A stretch of 64,000 nt of DNA from assembly GCA_963693365.1 (NCBI GenBank), contig CAVNZM010000004.1, positions 6,634,001-6,698,000 on the forward strand, in the 5' to 3' direction. Origin of the DNA: Amoebidium appalachense (Eukaryota > Ichthyosporea). The position numbers were made by a program, and so were the translations under genes. The notes beneath the pieces were generated by a model that had not been told where the DNA came from, did no database searches, and saw only the letters and a program-made list of their open reading frames with translations. Positions 35,085-59,500 of the stretch are shown here, in pieces; position 1 is the first letter of the stretch, and each line of letters begins with the position of its first letter.

Positions 35085-35579
35085 ATGTGGATCGCTCTGG
35101 GTATACTCTGTTCATCTGTTCACGGACATGCAGCCATGTTGTGGCCCCCGCAGATGCCTTGCCCGGCAAGCTTTATTAACGAATTGTTGCCACGCGAGAT
35201 GCGGGCGATGGCAAAGAACCACCAATCATACGGCCAAGACATACTATAGTCCATGTACCTACTCCAATCGTCCAACCTTGAATATGCCAAGTCCGAGCCA
35301 TGTCGGACGCGCAAAACAACCGGCGAAACCTACACAGTCAAACCCGGAAAGAGATCTAACATCAAAACCCAAAACGATGTTCCCCACGGGGGAGACTACT
35401 ACTTCCGCTTTTTCAGAATGGTTAATAGACGCATGCATACGAGTGACATCCAACTAGGCACTCCAAGTGCAAAAAGGGGTGCTGGTGATACGGCCAATTC
35501 GGGGCGATGGGATGCAATCCACGTCCCCCGCAATGTGAGCGTCTGTAAAGGGCGGCGGGATGATGCTATATGCAGATGA
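35085..35579 (+). CDS. LPMO-like secreted protein with an in-frame TAG
   Basis: ATG at 35085. A signal peptide (MWIALGILCSSV) is followed by HGHAAMLWPPQMPCP. Lytic polysaccharide monooxygenases begin, after signal cleavage, with a copper-binding His followed by a short Met/Pro motif like this. Downstream, TGETYTVKPG and then VPHGGDYYFRFF match the strand and the second His (His-x-Gly-x-Tyr) of the copper histidine brace. Cys residues and length (about 160) fit a minimal LPMO. A single TAG at 35247-35249 (after SYGQDIL) interrupts the frame; translation otherwise continues to TGA at 35579. It is a broken gene, a sequence error or a readthrough codon. It is one of only two plus-strand genes in the island. 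Confidence 0.45.
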
Positions 35580-35645
35580 AGTGGGTGACCTCCAAACTCG
35601 TCGATTGCGTTCACCAGACGTATGTGGGCTGTGCCTTGATCTCTG

Positions 35646-36194
35646 TCAAGCGGTGATGGTAGTGGGATGTGGGGTGGTCGGAGTGTTAGCGGTGTGTTTT
35701 TTTGTCTCGTGTGTGGGTTCGTCGTGAGGGAGTCTCGCAAATTCCGCGATTGTGCGCACCTTCGGGGTATTCAAAGTACAATACTTGTCGGCGATTTGGA
35801 AGATGGCGTGATTGGCGTCTTGGATGCATGGAACCGTGATAACACCCACCACGGAGACAACCGAGACAAGTCGGGCGAGTTGTGACACAAGCGAGGCGTC
35901 CTCCTTCCGCAATAAAAATCTCATCAGGACGTGTCGCATTGGACGCAGTAGACTGAAATCTACCTCTGATATCAGGGCTTGGACACACTCCTTGCAGAAT
36001 GCGGCATGGCTATTCAGCATATCGACATCCACCCCGTCGATGGCCGACGACACGACAACCAAGTCCGGGTTGTCGTCGAACGACCCATAATAAGACTTTA
36101 CTTCGTCTGTGATACACTTGATGTACCTTGTTCTGTGCTCCGCAGGAAGCGTGGCGGGCAGACCATAGAAACTCCGGAAACCGGAGTTCGACAT
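35646..36194 (-). CDS. unknown protein with Thr/Pro-rich tail
   Basis: 182 residues from the ATG at 36194 (MSNSGFRSFYGLP); the upstream TTG is not a credible start. It has a soluble helical core with a hydrophobic stretch (LARLVSVVSVVGVITVPC) that could be a membrane segment, and a low-complexity tail (TANTPTTPHPTT). The minus strand has GGTATAAAGAGG at about 36272-36283, roughly 80 bases upstream, a good TATA box. Family unknown. It is the rightmost gene of the island before the assembly gap. Confidence 0.6.
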   Translation of the reverse strand: MSNSGFRSFYGLPATLPAEHRTRYIKCITDEVKSYYGSFDDNPDLVVVSSAIDGVDVDMLNSHAAFCKECVQALISEVDFSLLRPMRHVLMRFLLRKEDASLVSQLARLVSVVSVVGVITVPCIQDANHAIFQIADKYCTLNTPKVRTIAEFARLPHDEPTHETKKHTANTPTTPHPTTITA

Positions 36195-36469
36195 CGTGAT
36201 TCGCAAAACTAGAAACGTATTCTGGTTTGAGTCGAATGGATGAATAATGAAGCATTGTGTATGTGTCGTTCCTCTTTATACCATTTGATTCAGATGCGCA
36301 TAAGCAAATGCAAATGATTGGTGTATGATGGCGTTATGTGTGCTGATGTAACCAATCGCTGCTCTCCATCCGCATGAATTCCTAGTGTGTGGTATGAGCT
36401 CACTTAATCAGGAACCAATGAAAAAAACGCCAGGATTGGATTGTAGTGTTTACATCTACAATTCGCATC

Positions 36470-36592
36470 AAATTTGATAATGATTTGCGCCCAATCAACA
36501 ACGGCGACTCAAAATTCGGGATGATTCAAAACGGCGACTCAAAATTAGGCGTGTCTCACCTTACGCCCAATCATTCAAAACGGCGACTCAAA
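36470..36592. repeat. TTCAAAACGGCGACTCAAAA short repeat
   Basis: Four copies of a CGGCGACTCAAAA block at irregular 30-40-base spacing run into the gap, so a tandem array probably caused the assembly break. Confidence 0.75.
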
Positions 36593-37092
36593 NNNNNNNN
36601 NNNNNNNNNNNNNNNNNNNNNNNNNNNNNNNNNNNNNNNNNNNNNNNNNNNNNNNNNNNNNNNNNNNNNNNNNNNNNNNNNNNNNNNNNNNNNNNNNNNN
36701 NNNNNNNNNNNNNNNNNNNNNNNNNNNNNNNNNNNNNNNNNNNNNNNNNNNNNNNNNNNNNNNNNNNNNNNNNNNNNNNNNNNNNNNNNNNNNNNNNNNN
36801 NNNNNNNNNNNNNNNNNNNNNNNNNNNNNNNNNNNNNNNNNNNNNNNNNNNNNNNNNNNNNNNNNNNNNNNNNNNNNNNNNNNNNNNNNNNNNNNNNNNN
36901 NNNNNNNNNNNNNNNNNNNNNNNNNNNNNNNNNNNNNNNNNNNNNNNNNNNNNNNNNNNNNNNNNNNNNNNNNNNNNNNNNNNNNNNNNNNNNNNNNNNN
37001 NNNNNNNNNNNNNNNNNNNNNNNNNNNNNNNNNNNNNNNNNNNNNNNNNNNNNNNNNNNNNNNNNNNNNNNNNNNNNNNNNNNNNNNNNNNN
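36593..37092. other. assembly gap (500 N)
   Basis: Exactly 500 N. The size is probably nominal. It separates the gene-dense island from intron-bearing sequence, so whether the two were contiguous is not proved. Confidence 0.99.
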
Positions 37093-37149
37093 GAGAGATA
37101 TATTTGGGTATAATTTCTTGGGGGGGGGGGGGGGGGGGGGGGGGGCTGC

Positions 37150-38196
37150 TTACAAATGCTGGGTCATATAGTCGAACAGCGCCTGGTTGCGAACTGACGG
37201 AGGCAAACAGAGCCACCGAGTCCTCAGGTTTTTCACCTGCGCTGACGTGAATCTCTCGTAGCAGTTGTCATTGCACCTGCAGTAGGGAGGACATATGAGA
37301 ACAAATGAATACTGTACAATACCACCCCTTACGTGACGGTCATCATACTATCACAGCTAGCTATAACAGTATTTTCTCACCCATTATGCATTCCACAGGC
37401 AGCTGCAATGTAAAAATGAAGCAAGTCCCCCCACTGGTTGGCTCAGAGCTGACGAGCACCAGAACTTGAATGTGGCACACACACGGGCTTCCGCTCTAGT
37501 ATTCCACTAATGATTGAATGTACGGAATGCTAGCTCAAACAGTGTCAATTTACATGCGCCGGCTCAGATGATGTGCGCCAGAAGTGTGATTTTTCTTTAC
37601 CTGCAAGTCATAGCCAAGACACTTTCAATGGCTGCCTCTGACAACTTCTTTTTTGTGTCGGGCAGAAAAGGTTGCGCAGACCCTATGGGCGTGGGCGGGA
37701 ATGCCCCTGTAGTAACTCGGTCCCTCTGCTGTGCCTCAGCACGGTTACGTTTTAATTTATCAGCCATCGCCGCCTTCGATCTGGCCACCCCATGTTGCCG
37801 CCGTGCCTCCACCTCTTCGATTAATCTTTTTGCATTCTCCTCTTCGGCATCCATTGCTTCTCTTGAAAAAGAAAGCTCCTCCGCACTGCCACTACCTAAT
37901 TGACTGCTGCTGATTTGTCTGGTACTCGCCGGGTTGTTGCAGTTTGCTAACGTTGTGTTGTTGCATGTGTCAATACGTGTGCGTTTGCGTGCACGTGCGC
38001 AGCCATCATTAACAATGCTGCCCCGTTTTGCATTTGCATTGTTACCACTTGAGTTAGATGTGAAGTTTTGTTGTAGCTCGCCAAGAACTTTTCTAGCGTT
38101 CGGGCCTGTGGTTAACGTGTCTTTTTGTAATGGGGCTCCCTGCCTTCGACATGTCCCCACGGGCCTGACAGGGCCGCTTCTCACAATTGGGCCCAT
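37150..38196 (-). CDS. split gene with C-terminal Cys motif, running into the gap
   Basis: Exon 1 runs from the ATG at 38196 to 37601 (donor GTAAAG), exon 2 from 37276 to about 37154. The junction reads MTCRCNDNCYERF, then SAQVKNLRTRWLCLP and NQALFDYM. The C-x-C-x3-C followed by a helix with Arg-Trp-Leu and NQ-x2-(F/L) recalls a domain common in uncharacterised metazoan and transposon-linked proteins, which I cannot name. Exon 1 is low-complexity with a basic nuclear-localisation-like KRTRID and a charged helix. Exon 2 either stops at 37150 or is spliced at GTAAGC, directly followed by poly-C as in other introns here, and then continues into the gap. Confidence 0.5.
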
Positions 38197-38220
38197 TTTA
38201 CAAGCCCTCACCTACACGTA

Positions 38221-39660
38221 ATTTCCTCTGTTCATATGCTTGAGACGATAGATTAGAATCCCATGCACTTGAAAATGTCACAAACACAAGTCGTTACTGG
38301 GTACGTGTGGCACATGGGTGTTCTCGCATGTATGCTAATGCTAGTTGTCAGGTTCCCCTGGGAGCATGCAGATCTGTTTTGGTGCATCTTTCGCCAGTCA
38401 AACATAGCCAAGTAGGATCTCGACACAATGCTTTGATTGGCGGATATTTTTTATCCAGTCTGGCGCGGTGACATGCCGCACAACAGAATGTGTGCCTAAT
38501 GGTTCATAAAAAGGAATCTTTCAAGTGTGAAAATATGGTAGTGTGTCATTGTGGCATAAATGAGTCAACGTAACATATTTTGTAGTAGAAAAGTTCTGGA
38601 GATGTACGAAAATGGAGCCCGTACCTCCTGCTGTTGAACATGTTTTGGAAAAAACCAAACAAAGAACAAGACACCTAAAGCCACATTGCCACCGCGCTAG
38701 GACAACATGTGTCCTAGTTGGCGCTGGGGTGGCAAAAGGCCAACTCGCATTTTCTTATTGGCCGAGCCTACGCCATTCAAAGAGTGGAAGTTACCAAAAT
38801 TCCTCAGCCATGATCAGATCGTAAGACACACGACTATTGACAGTATAGTGATTATTGCAATAACTCACATGATAAGAGATAAACATTGTTATTAGAGACC
38901 CTAATTAACAACAACAAAAAAAAAAGAAGTGAAAAAAATAAAATAAAAAGGAAGTAAACGTACATCAGAAGGAATCTAAGCACCCTTGACATGATCATAA
39001 CCCTAGTAGCGGCTAGGAAACTCGCACGATTTATGCCACCAACCAATCAGACTCATGGGAACGCACGAGGCCAACCCGTGCAAACCATTCGAGCCTTCAT
39101 TTATTCCGTAAAACTAGAATTGGCGTGCCTAGAATATTCCATGTATAAATTATTTATTATTTCTTTGATTCTGGCAATGGATATTCAGTCCGAGAAGACA
39201 GCAGAGATGTTTAGAATGCACTCTAAAGTAGCTGAAATTTGGTTCGGGATCGACGTGCATTTCATTCATCCAATAGGAAGCAGAGATCTAAGATGCTGTA
39301 TCATGCAGTATGTGTATTCAAAGCCAATCAGAATGAAGAAGCATATGGGGCTCGAAATTTATTTCTCTGACATACCGTAGAATTGGAGTATCCTTTACAG
39401 CTCATACAGTAACTGCCATGTGTGTAGACCAATATATGCCTACATATGCAGACACATATGAAATTCTATTTGATACTCTAACATTATGCAAACATCCTTG
39501 TTAAATTATTACAATGTACATTGAAGTTAGGGCCGAGTTTGACGCCGCCGGGTCGGCTTGAGAATCTTACAACCCTTTCGTGGATTTAGCCGGCTTGCGC
39601 ACCGCTGTCCCTCATTTGCAGTTGCAGTGGTTTCGGTGAGATTCATACCATAGCTTCTTT
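38221..39660. other. spacer without recognised gene
   Basis: AT-richer sequence with scattered CCAAT pentamers. A 129-residue frame at 38991-39380 has no recognisable features, and its first codons are unconvincing. Confidence 0.4.
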
Positions 39661-39664
39661 AAAA

Positions 39665-40507
39665 ATGTCCGTGAAAGGCGCCGGCACGCGCCCTGTCAAG
39701 CGTCCCGCTGAGGACACTCCCACGCCCACGGCCACGCTCACAAAGAGACCACGCCGGGGGCAGAAAAATTTGTCCGGGCAGTTCGATTCGGAAAAGGTGG
39801 CCCGCATTTTCCATGATGTAGCCGAGGCAGCGTTACCCAACGACGAAGAGCCCTCTCTGTTTGCCTTTGGGATAGCGGTGTACGGCTTGGTACTTCGGCA
39901 GGGTGGAAACGCCCGCATCAGCGACTTTTTGGGGTTTGAAAACTCCGACGCAATGGGCGATGATGGCGAATACAGATCCCACGTTCGGCCGGTCACCGTT
40001 TTGCTCTACTACTGGGTTGATGAAGATGCCTCGAAACAATTTCACGATCGGGCTTCGAAGCCAGCAGGGGGCCTAACGTGCGAGCTAATTGCCCAGCAGC
40101 TGCAGTCCGGCGACGAACCACTGCTCGAGTGCCACGTCCTTCATGTCGAGTCCATCGTCGAAGCTAGCCTGACTGAAGACAGCACTAACATAGACTTCGT
40201 TCTGGTAGGAGCGCCGTTGTACCTGCGGTCAGGGGTTGTAGCAGAGTTGAAAGAAACCCGTCAATGCCCTCGGTACGACATCACTTTACCCGCCACCGAC
40301 TTCCTTCCGGCTGTTCCCGACAACTGGGTGCCAGTGGCCAACGAGTTTGCAGTCACCATTACGGATATGGACGGCCACGAGGCCTTCTGTGAATGGTACG
40401 TTGAGTGTCCTGGGAGTGAAAGTTTAGCTATGGGCAGTTATTTTAAGCTAAACAAAGCAGTGCACCTGCATGCTACAAACGTTACACATACAAGTACACA
40501 AAACTAG
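39665..40507 (+). CDS. unknown 280-residue protein, nuclear-type N-terminus
   Basis: ATG at 39665 (MSVKGAGTRPVKRPAED). The N-terminus has two basic clusters (RPVKRP, TKRPRRGQK) typical of nuclear localisation. A folded-looking domain follows (KVARIFHDVAEAALP to YDITLPATDFLP). No family is recognised. No intron is needed, but a GGTACG site at about 40396 could be a donor leading to the next gene's first recognised exon at 41692, in which case this would be its 5' exon. Confidence 0.55.
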   Translation: MSVKGAGTRPVKRPAEDTPTPTATLTKRPRRGQKNLSGQFDSEKVARIFHDVAEAALPNDEEPSLFAFGIAVYGLVLRQGGNARISDFLGFENSDAMGDDGEYRSHVRPVTVLLYYWVDEDASKQFHDRASKPAGGLTCELIAQQLQSGDEPLLECHVLHVESIVEASLTEDSTNIDFVLVGAPLYLRSGVVAELKETRQCPRYDITLPATDFLPAVPDNWVPVANEFAVTITDMDGHEAFCEWYVECPGSESLAMGSYFKLNKAVHLHATNVTHTSTQN

Positions 40508-40599
40508 AAATGCTCTACCCTACTTTCGCGTAGTATGATGTATTTATTCTTACTTCTTTAGACCAATTGATGCCACTCTTCCCCATGTCTCTCTCCTCG

Positions 40600-41640
<1,041 letters not shown>

Positions 41641-41691
41641 AACGAAAAAATAAACAAAACACACAAAACATAACAAAACACGAAAATCCAG

Positions 41692-53751
<12,060 letters not shown>

Positions 53752-54480
53752 CACGGTGACCACAACATCTTAAAGCTTTAACCTCAATCCGATCCTTAGG
53801 CATGCTCTACCACACTATATACTTTTTTGAACCATACTGTTTGAATTAATGAATGGGTAGCGAAGTGGAGGAGGCAATCTTTCCTTGTTTGTCTATGGGT
53901 TAGCGTGGTTGTGATTGATGTGATAGTAAGTTAGATAGGTTGTATTGTATAACCCTTTACTTTGTATATTGTATGTGATGTTTCACGTGTAGACTGATGC
54001 TCATACCACTTCTCCTTTGAACTCTTTCCAAAGTCACAGGATGGCCTGCCTGATTGAGAGCGTTCTTCAGCTCTATTATGTTACATTGGGCTTCTTTGCC
54101 TGTAATAGTTGTGAACATCATGTCGGTCAGTTAGCTGGAATTTGTAAAGCACCCTGTTTAAGGATGTATTGTGTAAGACTTATCTCATGTTTTATTCACA
54201 ATGTGCATTAAACAATGCCCATACAATTGCAAAACTCCAAATTGCTGTTGTGGAACTACCGTACCCAGCTCCGTTCATTAACCAGCATGTCGCTTGTTTG
54301 CTACCCCTCAAGAACTGTGATACTTCACCTGAAAGATAATGTGCTATCGTGGCTTGCTATGTGGTCGAAGGAACTTATATCGCTGTTTGCAAACGGACAC
54401 CCAACAGTTAAAACGTTGATAAATATATAATTGGATGCTTCCAAAGATGTTTGGGTCGCATTCCATGCACATCCTAGTTT
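53752..54480. other. spacer, no gene recognised
   Basis: AT-rich sequence between the methyltransferase-like gene and the retroelement remnant. No LTR is found here, so the left end of the retroelement is missing. Confidence 0.5.
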
Positions 54481-54540
54481 GGGTCCTAGTGTGCCTAATA
54501 GAGATACAATATACATTTTTACAAAATATACAAGGGATAA

Positions 54541-55845
54541 CCGAGCATTTCCATAGAAAACACCCAAATCTCAAAAGTCCTAAGTACCCTCCTCCAGATA
54601 GCATGGTGGCCACGTGTATGGCAAGACTCGGTGCAGTGGGTAACCACATGCAAAGCCTGTCAATACCGGAAGACACCCCGAATGCAAAAGAAACTACGAA
54701 TTCACGATGGTTTTATCCCCACCTATCCCTTTCAATACGTGTCTATGGACATTACTGAGATGCCTACGAAATCTGATCTCAGAGTTTCCCTGTTGGTGTT
54801 TCTCGACCTCTTCACTCGCTGGCCGGAAGTGATTTTATTTCACAAAACACCCACAGCCGAAGATGTGGCAAAGGCATTCGAAGACTCCATCTACTGCCGT
54901 CACGGTCGTCCGGAATTTTTAGTATCAGACAACGGCGCGAATTTGGCAGCTATGTTGGTCACAGATGTCTGTCGAGTGTTGGCTACAAAACGAATTTTTG
55001 CAAGTCCCTACAGCCCCCAGACCAATGGTGCCGTAGAGCGATTCAATCGCACACTTAAGAATATTCTTGCCACTCTCGTGCAGGATAAACACCACGAATG
55101 GATTGACTACTTACCGCAAGTACTGTTTTCCTACCGCACCGCCTACCACTCTTCCTTGGGGGACACGCCATTCTTCATGCTTTATGGCAGAGATCCGGTC
55201 GAGCCTCCCCGCCCCCCAATTGCGGCTTCATGTGGGATGGAGACGGAGGAATACCGTCGAGAACTACTGCAACGAGTGCAGTATGCCCGGCAAACAGTCA
55301 CACGAATTATGTCTGAAGCTGCCCGTCGTAGTAAAATCACGGCTAACAAAAATGCTCGTGAACCCACAGAACTCGAGGGTCTGGTGTTGAAAGCAGTCAC
55401 AGACTCCACCACCGACCACAGTCTACCCACGGCACTCAGACCTAAATGGGAAGGTCCGTATCGCGTCCTGCGGCGCGTTACCGACGCCCCCATGTCTTAC
55501 GAAATTCAGCGGGTTGGGTCAACGGACACCGTTCGAGCACACGCACGTCACTTGAAGCCGTATTTTCCCCGTGACGACGTTGATATGACGCCAGCCGACT
55601 CTGGTCCGCAAGATTCACCCACCCCCACCTTCGAAGTGGCAAAAATTATTGCCCACAAGTACGACTCGGCAACTGCCCAAGCCCTTTACAAAGTTCGTTG
55701 GAAAGGGTACACGGCTAAGAACGACACCTGGGAACCTCACTCCGGCCTGCAAGACACAGCCGCAGGAGCACTCACAGACTACCTAGGTACTTTGGTGGCC
55801 GGCCCTGCCAGCCAGCCCGCACGAAAGAAGCGCCGACGTCGCTAA
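54541..55845 (+). pseudogene. chromovirus integrase with chromodomain (fragment of pol)
   Basis: The frame is open from 54541, just after a TAA, so the start is lost. The end of the zinc-binding domain is seen as WWPRVWQ and CKACQ. The upstream His pair (HFHRKH) is in a different frame at about 54548, so a frameshift or decay lies between. The catalytic core has D in SMDITEMP, D in VSDNGAN and E in GAVERFNR, with 35 residues between the last two, the normal DD35E spacing. A GPY/F motif (WEGPYRVLRR) and a chromodomain (YKVRWKGYTAKNDTWEP) complete it. The chromodomain class directs insertion to heterochromatin. The retained part looks intact, but it cannot be a functional element alone. Confidence 0.9.
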
Positions 55846-55910
55846 CTTCCCTCAGCCTGGTGGTTTACCGTCTCCAGACCATACCACCAGGCTCCCGAGA
55901 AGGGGGGGAG

Positions 55911-56520
55911 TGTAAACATCTGTACACGCCGTACATGTTTACTATTACGAATATACTGTACATATCATAGTGATCACGTAGATATTGTGTACATATGATC
56001 AGATCAATATCACACGCGACAGCCGCGGGCTGCGGCTCACGACTGAGCCGCGGCGCCGGCAATATGCAGTGGCCGTGCAGTCAGTATGAACCAATAGAAT
56101 TCGAGAACCGCTAGGATAGGAATGCAAGTCTCATCCACTACGGAGGCGACATCTATAGCTAAACGAACGGAACCAATAAGGAAATCAGACCCAGTTGCAT
56201 AAACCTAAACGGGCTTAAGTATTGACCAATCATTTGCCACAAAGTTATCCTTTTAGTTAGCTTCATGTTATTGGTGCACTGTGTGCACATAAAGACGACC
56301 GCACTCTTCTGACTGGTCAGAAGTCACGAAGGCATCAATGCCACCCATCCAGATGATCCGGAACCTGGGGGCTATATAAACAAGCCGTCCCAGTACGGGG
56401 GATCACTCTGAACGAGCACATTAAATAGTAACCTGGCCGCGTGTGCCTTACTACCCGTTCTCTGTCTTTATTCTGATTCAGTTGTTCTCTGCCTTATCCC
56501 AACTAGTTCAACTGTTTACA
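55911..56520 (+). repeat. 3' LTR of the chromovirus
   Basis: 610 bases starting TGTAAACA and ending TGTTTACA, a perfect 8-base inverted pair with TG...CA ends, directly after the polypurine tract. A TATATAAAC box at about 56374-56382 marks its promoter. Confidence 0.85.
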
Positions 56521-59500
56521 CAGGGGCGGCAGAGGGGTCGGTAAGGGCGCCGACGGGCTGACAGTTATCGGCGCCTAAGCTCAGATGCTTCCTTGGAATG
56601 CACTAAAAGTCTTGCCAGCCTCCTTGGCTTGCTATCCTCCTGTAATTTGATTGGATGCGTGCAATGATTGGGGACTCGTCATTGGCTAACAGGGGCGGCA
56701 GGGGGGTCGGTAAGTGCGCAGGCTCATGGGCTGACAGTTATCGGCGCCTAGGCGCCGACGCGTCCGTAGAATGCACTAAAAAGTTTGCCAGCCTTCGTTG
56801 GCCATCCTACTCTAATTTGATTGGGTGCCTGCATTGGTGACTCGCCATTGGCTAAGAGGGGCGGCAGGCGGGTGTTGAGGATGCCAACTTCGGGCTGACA
56901 TTTATAGGTTGCCTAGGCGCCGACGCGTGCGTGGAATGCAAATTTTTTTTGCCAGGATTATTAGTTTGCCATCCTCTTGTAATTTGATTGGGTGCCTGCA
57001 TTGGGGACTCGTCATTGGCTAACAGGGGCGGCAGGGGGGTCGGTAAGGGCGCCGACGGGCTGACAGTTATCTAGGCGCCGACGCGTCCGTGGAATGCACT
57101 AAAACTTTTGACAGCCTCCTTGGTTTGCCATCCTCCTGTAATTTGATTGCCAATGGGTGCCTGCATTGGGGACTGGTCATTGGCTAACAGGGGCGGCAGA
57201 GGGGTCGGTAAGGGCGCCGACGGGCTGACAGTTATCGGCGTCTGAGCTCAGATGCTTCCTTGGAATGCACTAAAAGTCTTGCCAGCCTCCTTGGTTTGCT
57301 ATCCTCCTGTAATTTGATTGGATGCGTGCAATGATTGGGGACTCGTCATTGGCTAACAGGGGCGGCAGGGGGGTCGGTAAGTGCGCCGATGGGCTGACAG
57401 TTATCAGGCGCCGACGCGTCCGTAGAATGCACTAAAAAATTTGCCAGCCTTCGTAGGCCATCCTCCTCCAATTTGATTGGGTGCCTGCATTGGGCACTCG
57501 TCATTGGCTAACAGGGGCGGCGGGGGGGGTCGGTAAGGGCACCGACGGGCTGACAGTTATCGGCGCCTAGGCGTTGACGCGTCCGTGCCATGCACTAAAA
57601 ATCTTGCCAGCCTACTTGGTTTGCCATCCTCCTATAATTTGATTGGGTGCCTGCATTGGGGACTCGTCACTGGCTAACAAGGGCGGCAGGGGGGTTGGTA
57701 AGGGCGCCGACGGGCTGACAGTTATCAGCGCCTAGGCGCCGACGTGTACGCGGAATGCGCTAAAAATTTTGCCAGCCTCCTTAGTTGGCCATCCTCCTGT
57801 AATTTGATTGGGTGCCTGCATTGGGGACTCGTCATTGGCTAACAGGGGCAGCAGGGGGGTCGGTAAGGGCACCGAAGGGCTGACAGTAATCGGCGCCTAG
57901 GCGCGACGCGTCTGTGGGATCCACTAAAATTTTTGTCTGCCTCCTTGGTTTGCCATCCTCCTGTAATTTAATTGGGTGCCTGCATTCAAGTTGGGGACTC
58001 GTCATTGGCTAACAGGGGCGACAGGGGGGTCGGTAAGGGCACCGACGGGCCGGGCTGACAGGTATCGGCGCCTATGCGCGGACGCCTCCGTGGAATGCAG
58101 TAAAACTCTTGCCAGCCTCCTGGGTTTACCATCCTCCTGTAATTTGATTGTGTGCCTGCATTGGGGACTCGTCATTGGCTACTACAGGGGCGGCAGGGGG
58201 GTCGGTAGAGGTGCCGACCGTCACGGGCTGACAGTTATCGGCGCCTAGGCGCTGACGCGTTGGTGGAATGCACTAAAACTCTTGCCAGCCTCCTTGCTTT
58301 GTCATCCTCCTGTAATTTGATTGGGTGCCTGCCATTGGGGACTCGTCATTGGCTAACAGGGGCGGCAGGGCGGGCGGTAAGGGCGCCGCCGGCCTGACAG
58401 TTATCGGCGCCTAGGCGCCGAAGCTTCCGTGGAATGCGCTAAAACTTTTGGCAGCCTCCTTGGTTGGCCATCCTCCTGTAATTTGATTGGGTGCCTGCAT
58501 TGGTGACTCGTCATTGGCTAACAGGGGCGAAAGGCGGGTGTTGAGGACGCAGACGGGCTGACAGTGATCGGCGCCTAGGAGCCAACGCGTCCGTGGAATG
58601 CATTAAAATTTTTGCCAGCCTCCTTGGTTTGCCATCCTCCTGTAATTTGATTGGGTTCCTGCATTGGGCACTCGTGATTGGCTAACAGGGGCTGCAGGGG
58701 GGTCGGTAAGGGCGCCGACGGGCTGGCAGTTATCGGCGCATACGCGCGTCCGCGTCCGTGGAATGCACTAAAAAATTTGCCAGCCTCATTGGTTTGCCAT
58801 CCTCCCGTAATTTGATTGGGTGCCTGCATTGGGGACTCGTCATTGGCTAACAGGGGCGGCAGGCGGTTGGTAAGGGCGCCGACGGGCTGACAGTGATCGG
58901 TGTCTATGCGCCGACGCCGTGCAATGCACTTAAATTGGCCAGACGCCTTGATTAGCCATCCTTTTGTAATTTGATTGGGTGCCTGCATTGGGGACTCGTC
59001 ATAGGCTAACAGGGGCGGCAGGCGGGTGGTAAGGGCGCCGGCGGCTGACAGTGATCGGCGTGCCATTCACCTGTAATTTGATTGGGTGCCTGCATTGGGG
59101 AATTGTCATTGGCTAACAGGGGCGGCAGGCGGGTGGTAAGGGCGCCGACGGGCTGACAGTGATCGGCGCCTAGGCGCAGACGCGTCCGTGGAATGCACTA
59201 AATTTTTTGCTAGCCTCCTTGGTTTGCCATCCTCCTGTAATCTGATTGGGTGCCTGCATTGGGGACTCGTCATTGGCTCACAGGGGCGGCAGGTGGGTGG
59301 TAAGGGCGCCGACGGGCGGACAAAGATCGGCGCCTAGGCGCTGACCCGTCTGTGGAATGCACTAAAAGTTTTGGCAGCCTCCTTGGTTTGCCACCCTCCT
59401 GTAATTTGATTGGGTGCCTTTTTGGGGACTCGTCATGGCTAACAGGGGCGGCACGCGGGTGGTAAGGGCGCCGACGGGCTGACAGTGATCGGCGCCTAGG

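Larger units (their letters stand above)
54541..56520 (+). mobile_element. 5'-truncated chromovirus (Ty3/Gypsy) with 3' LTR
   Basis: Integrase, chromodomain, polypurine tract (AGAAGGGGGGGAG, about 55898-55910) and 3' LTR are present. Gag, protease, reverse transcriptase, RNase H and the 5' LTR are absent. The 3' LTR abuts a satellite array at 56521, so the element probably landed in, or recombined with, the satellite. Confidence 0.88.

Noticed and set aside
38991-39380. 129-residue plus-strand frame
   Set aside because: No recognisable features, no promoter, and composition like the AT-rich spacer.
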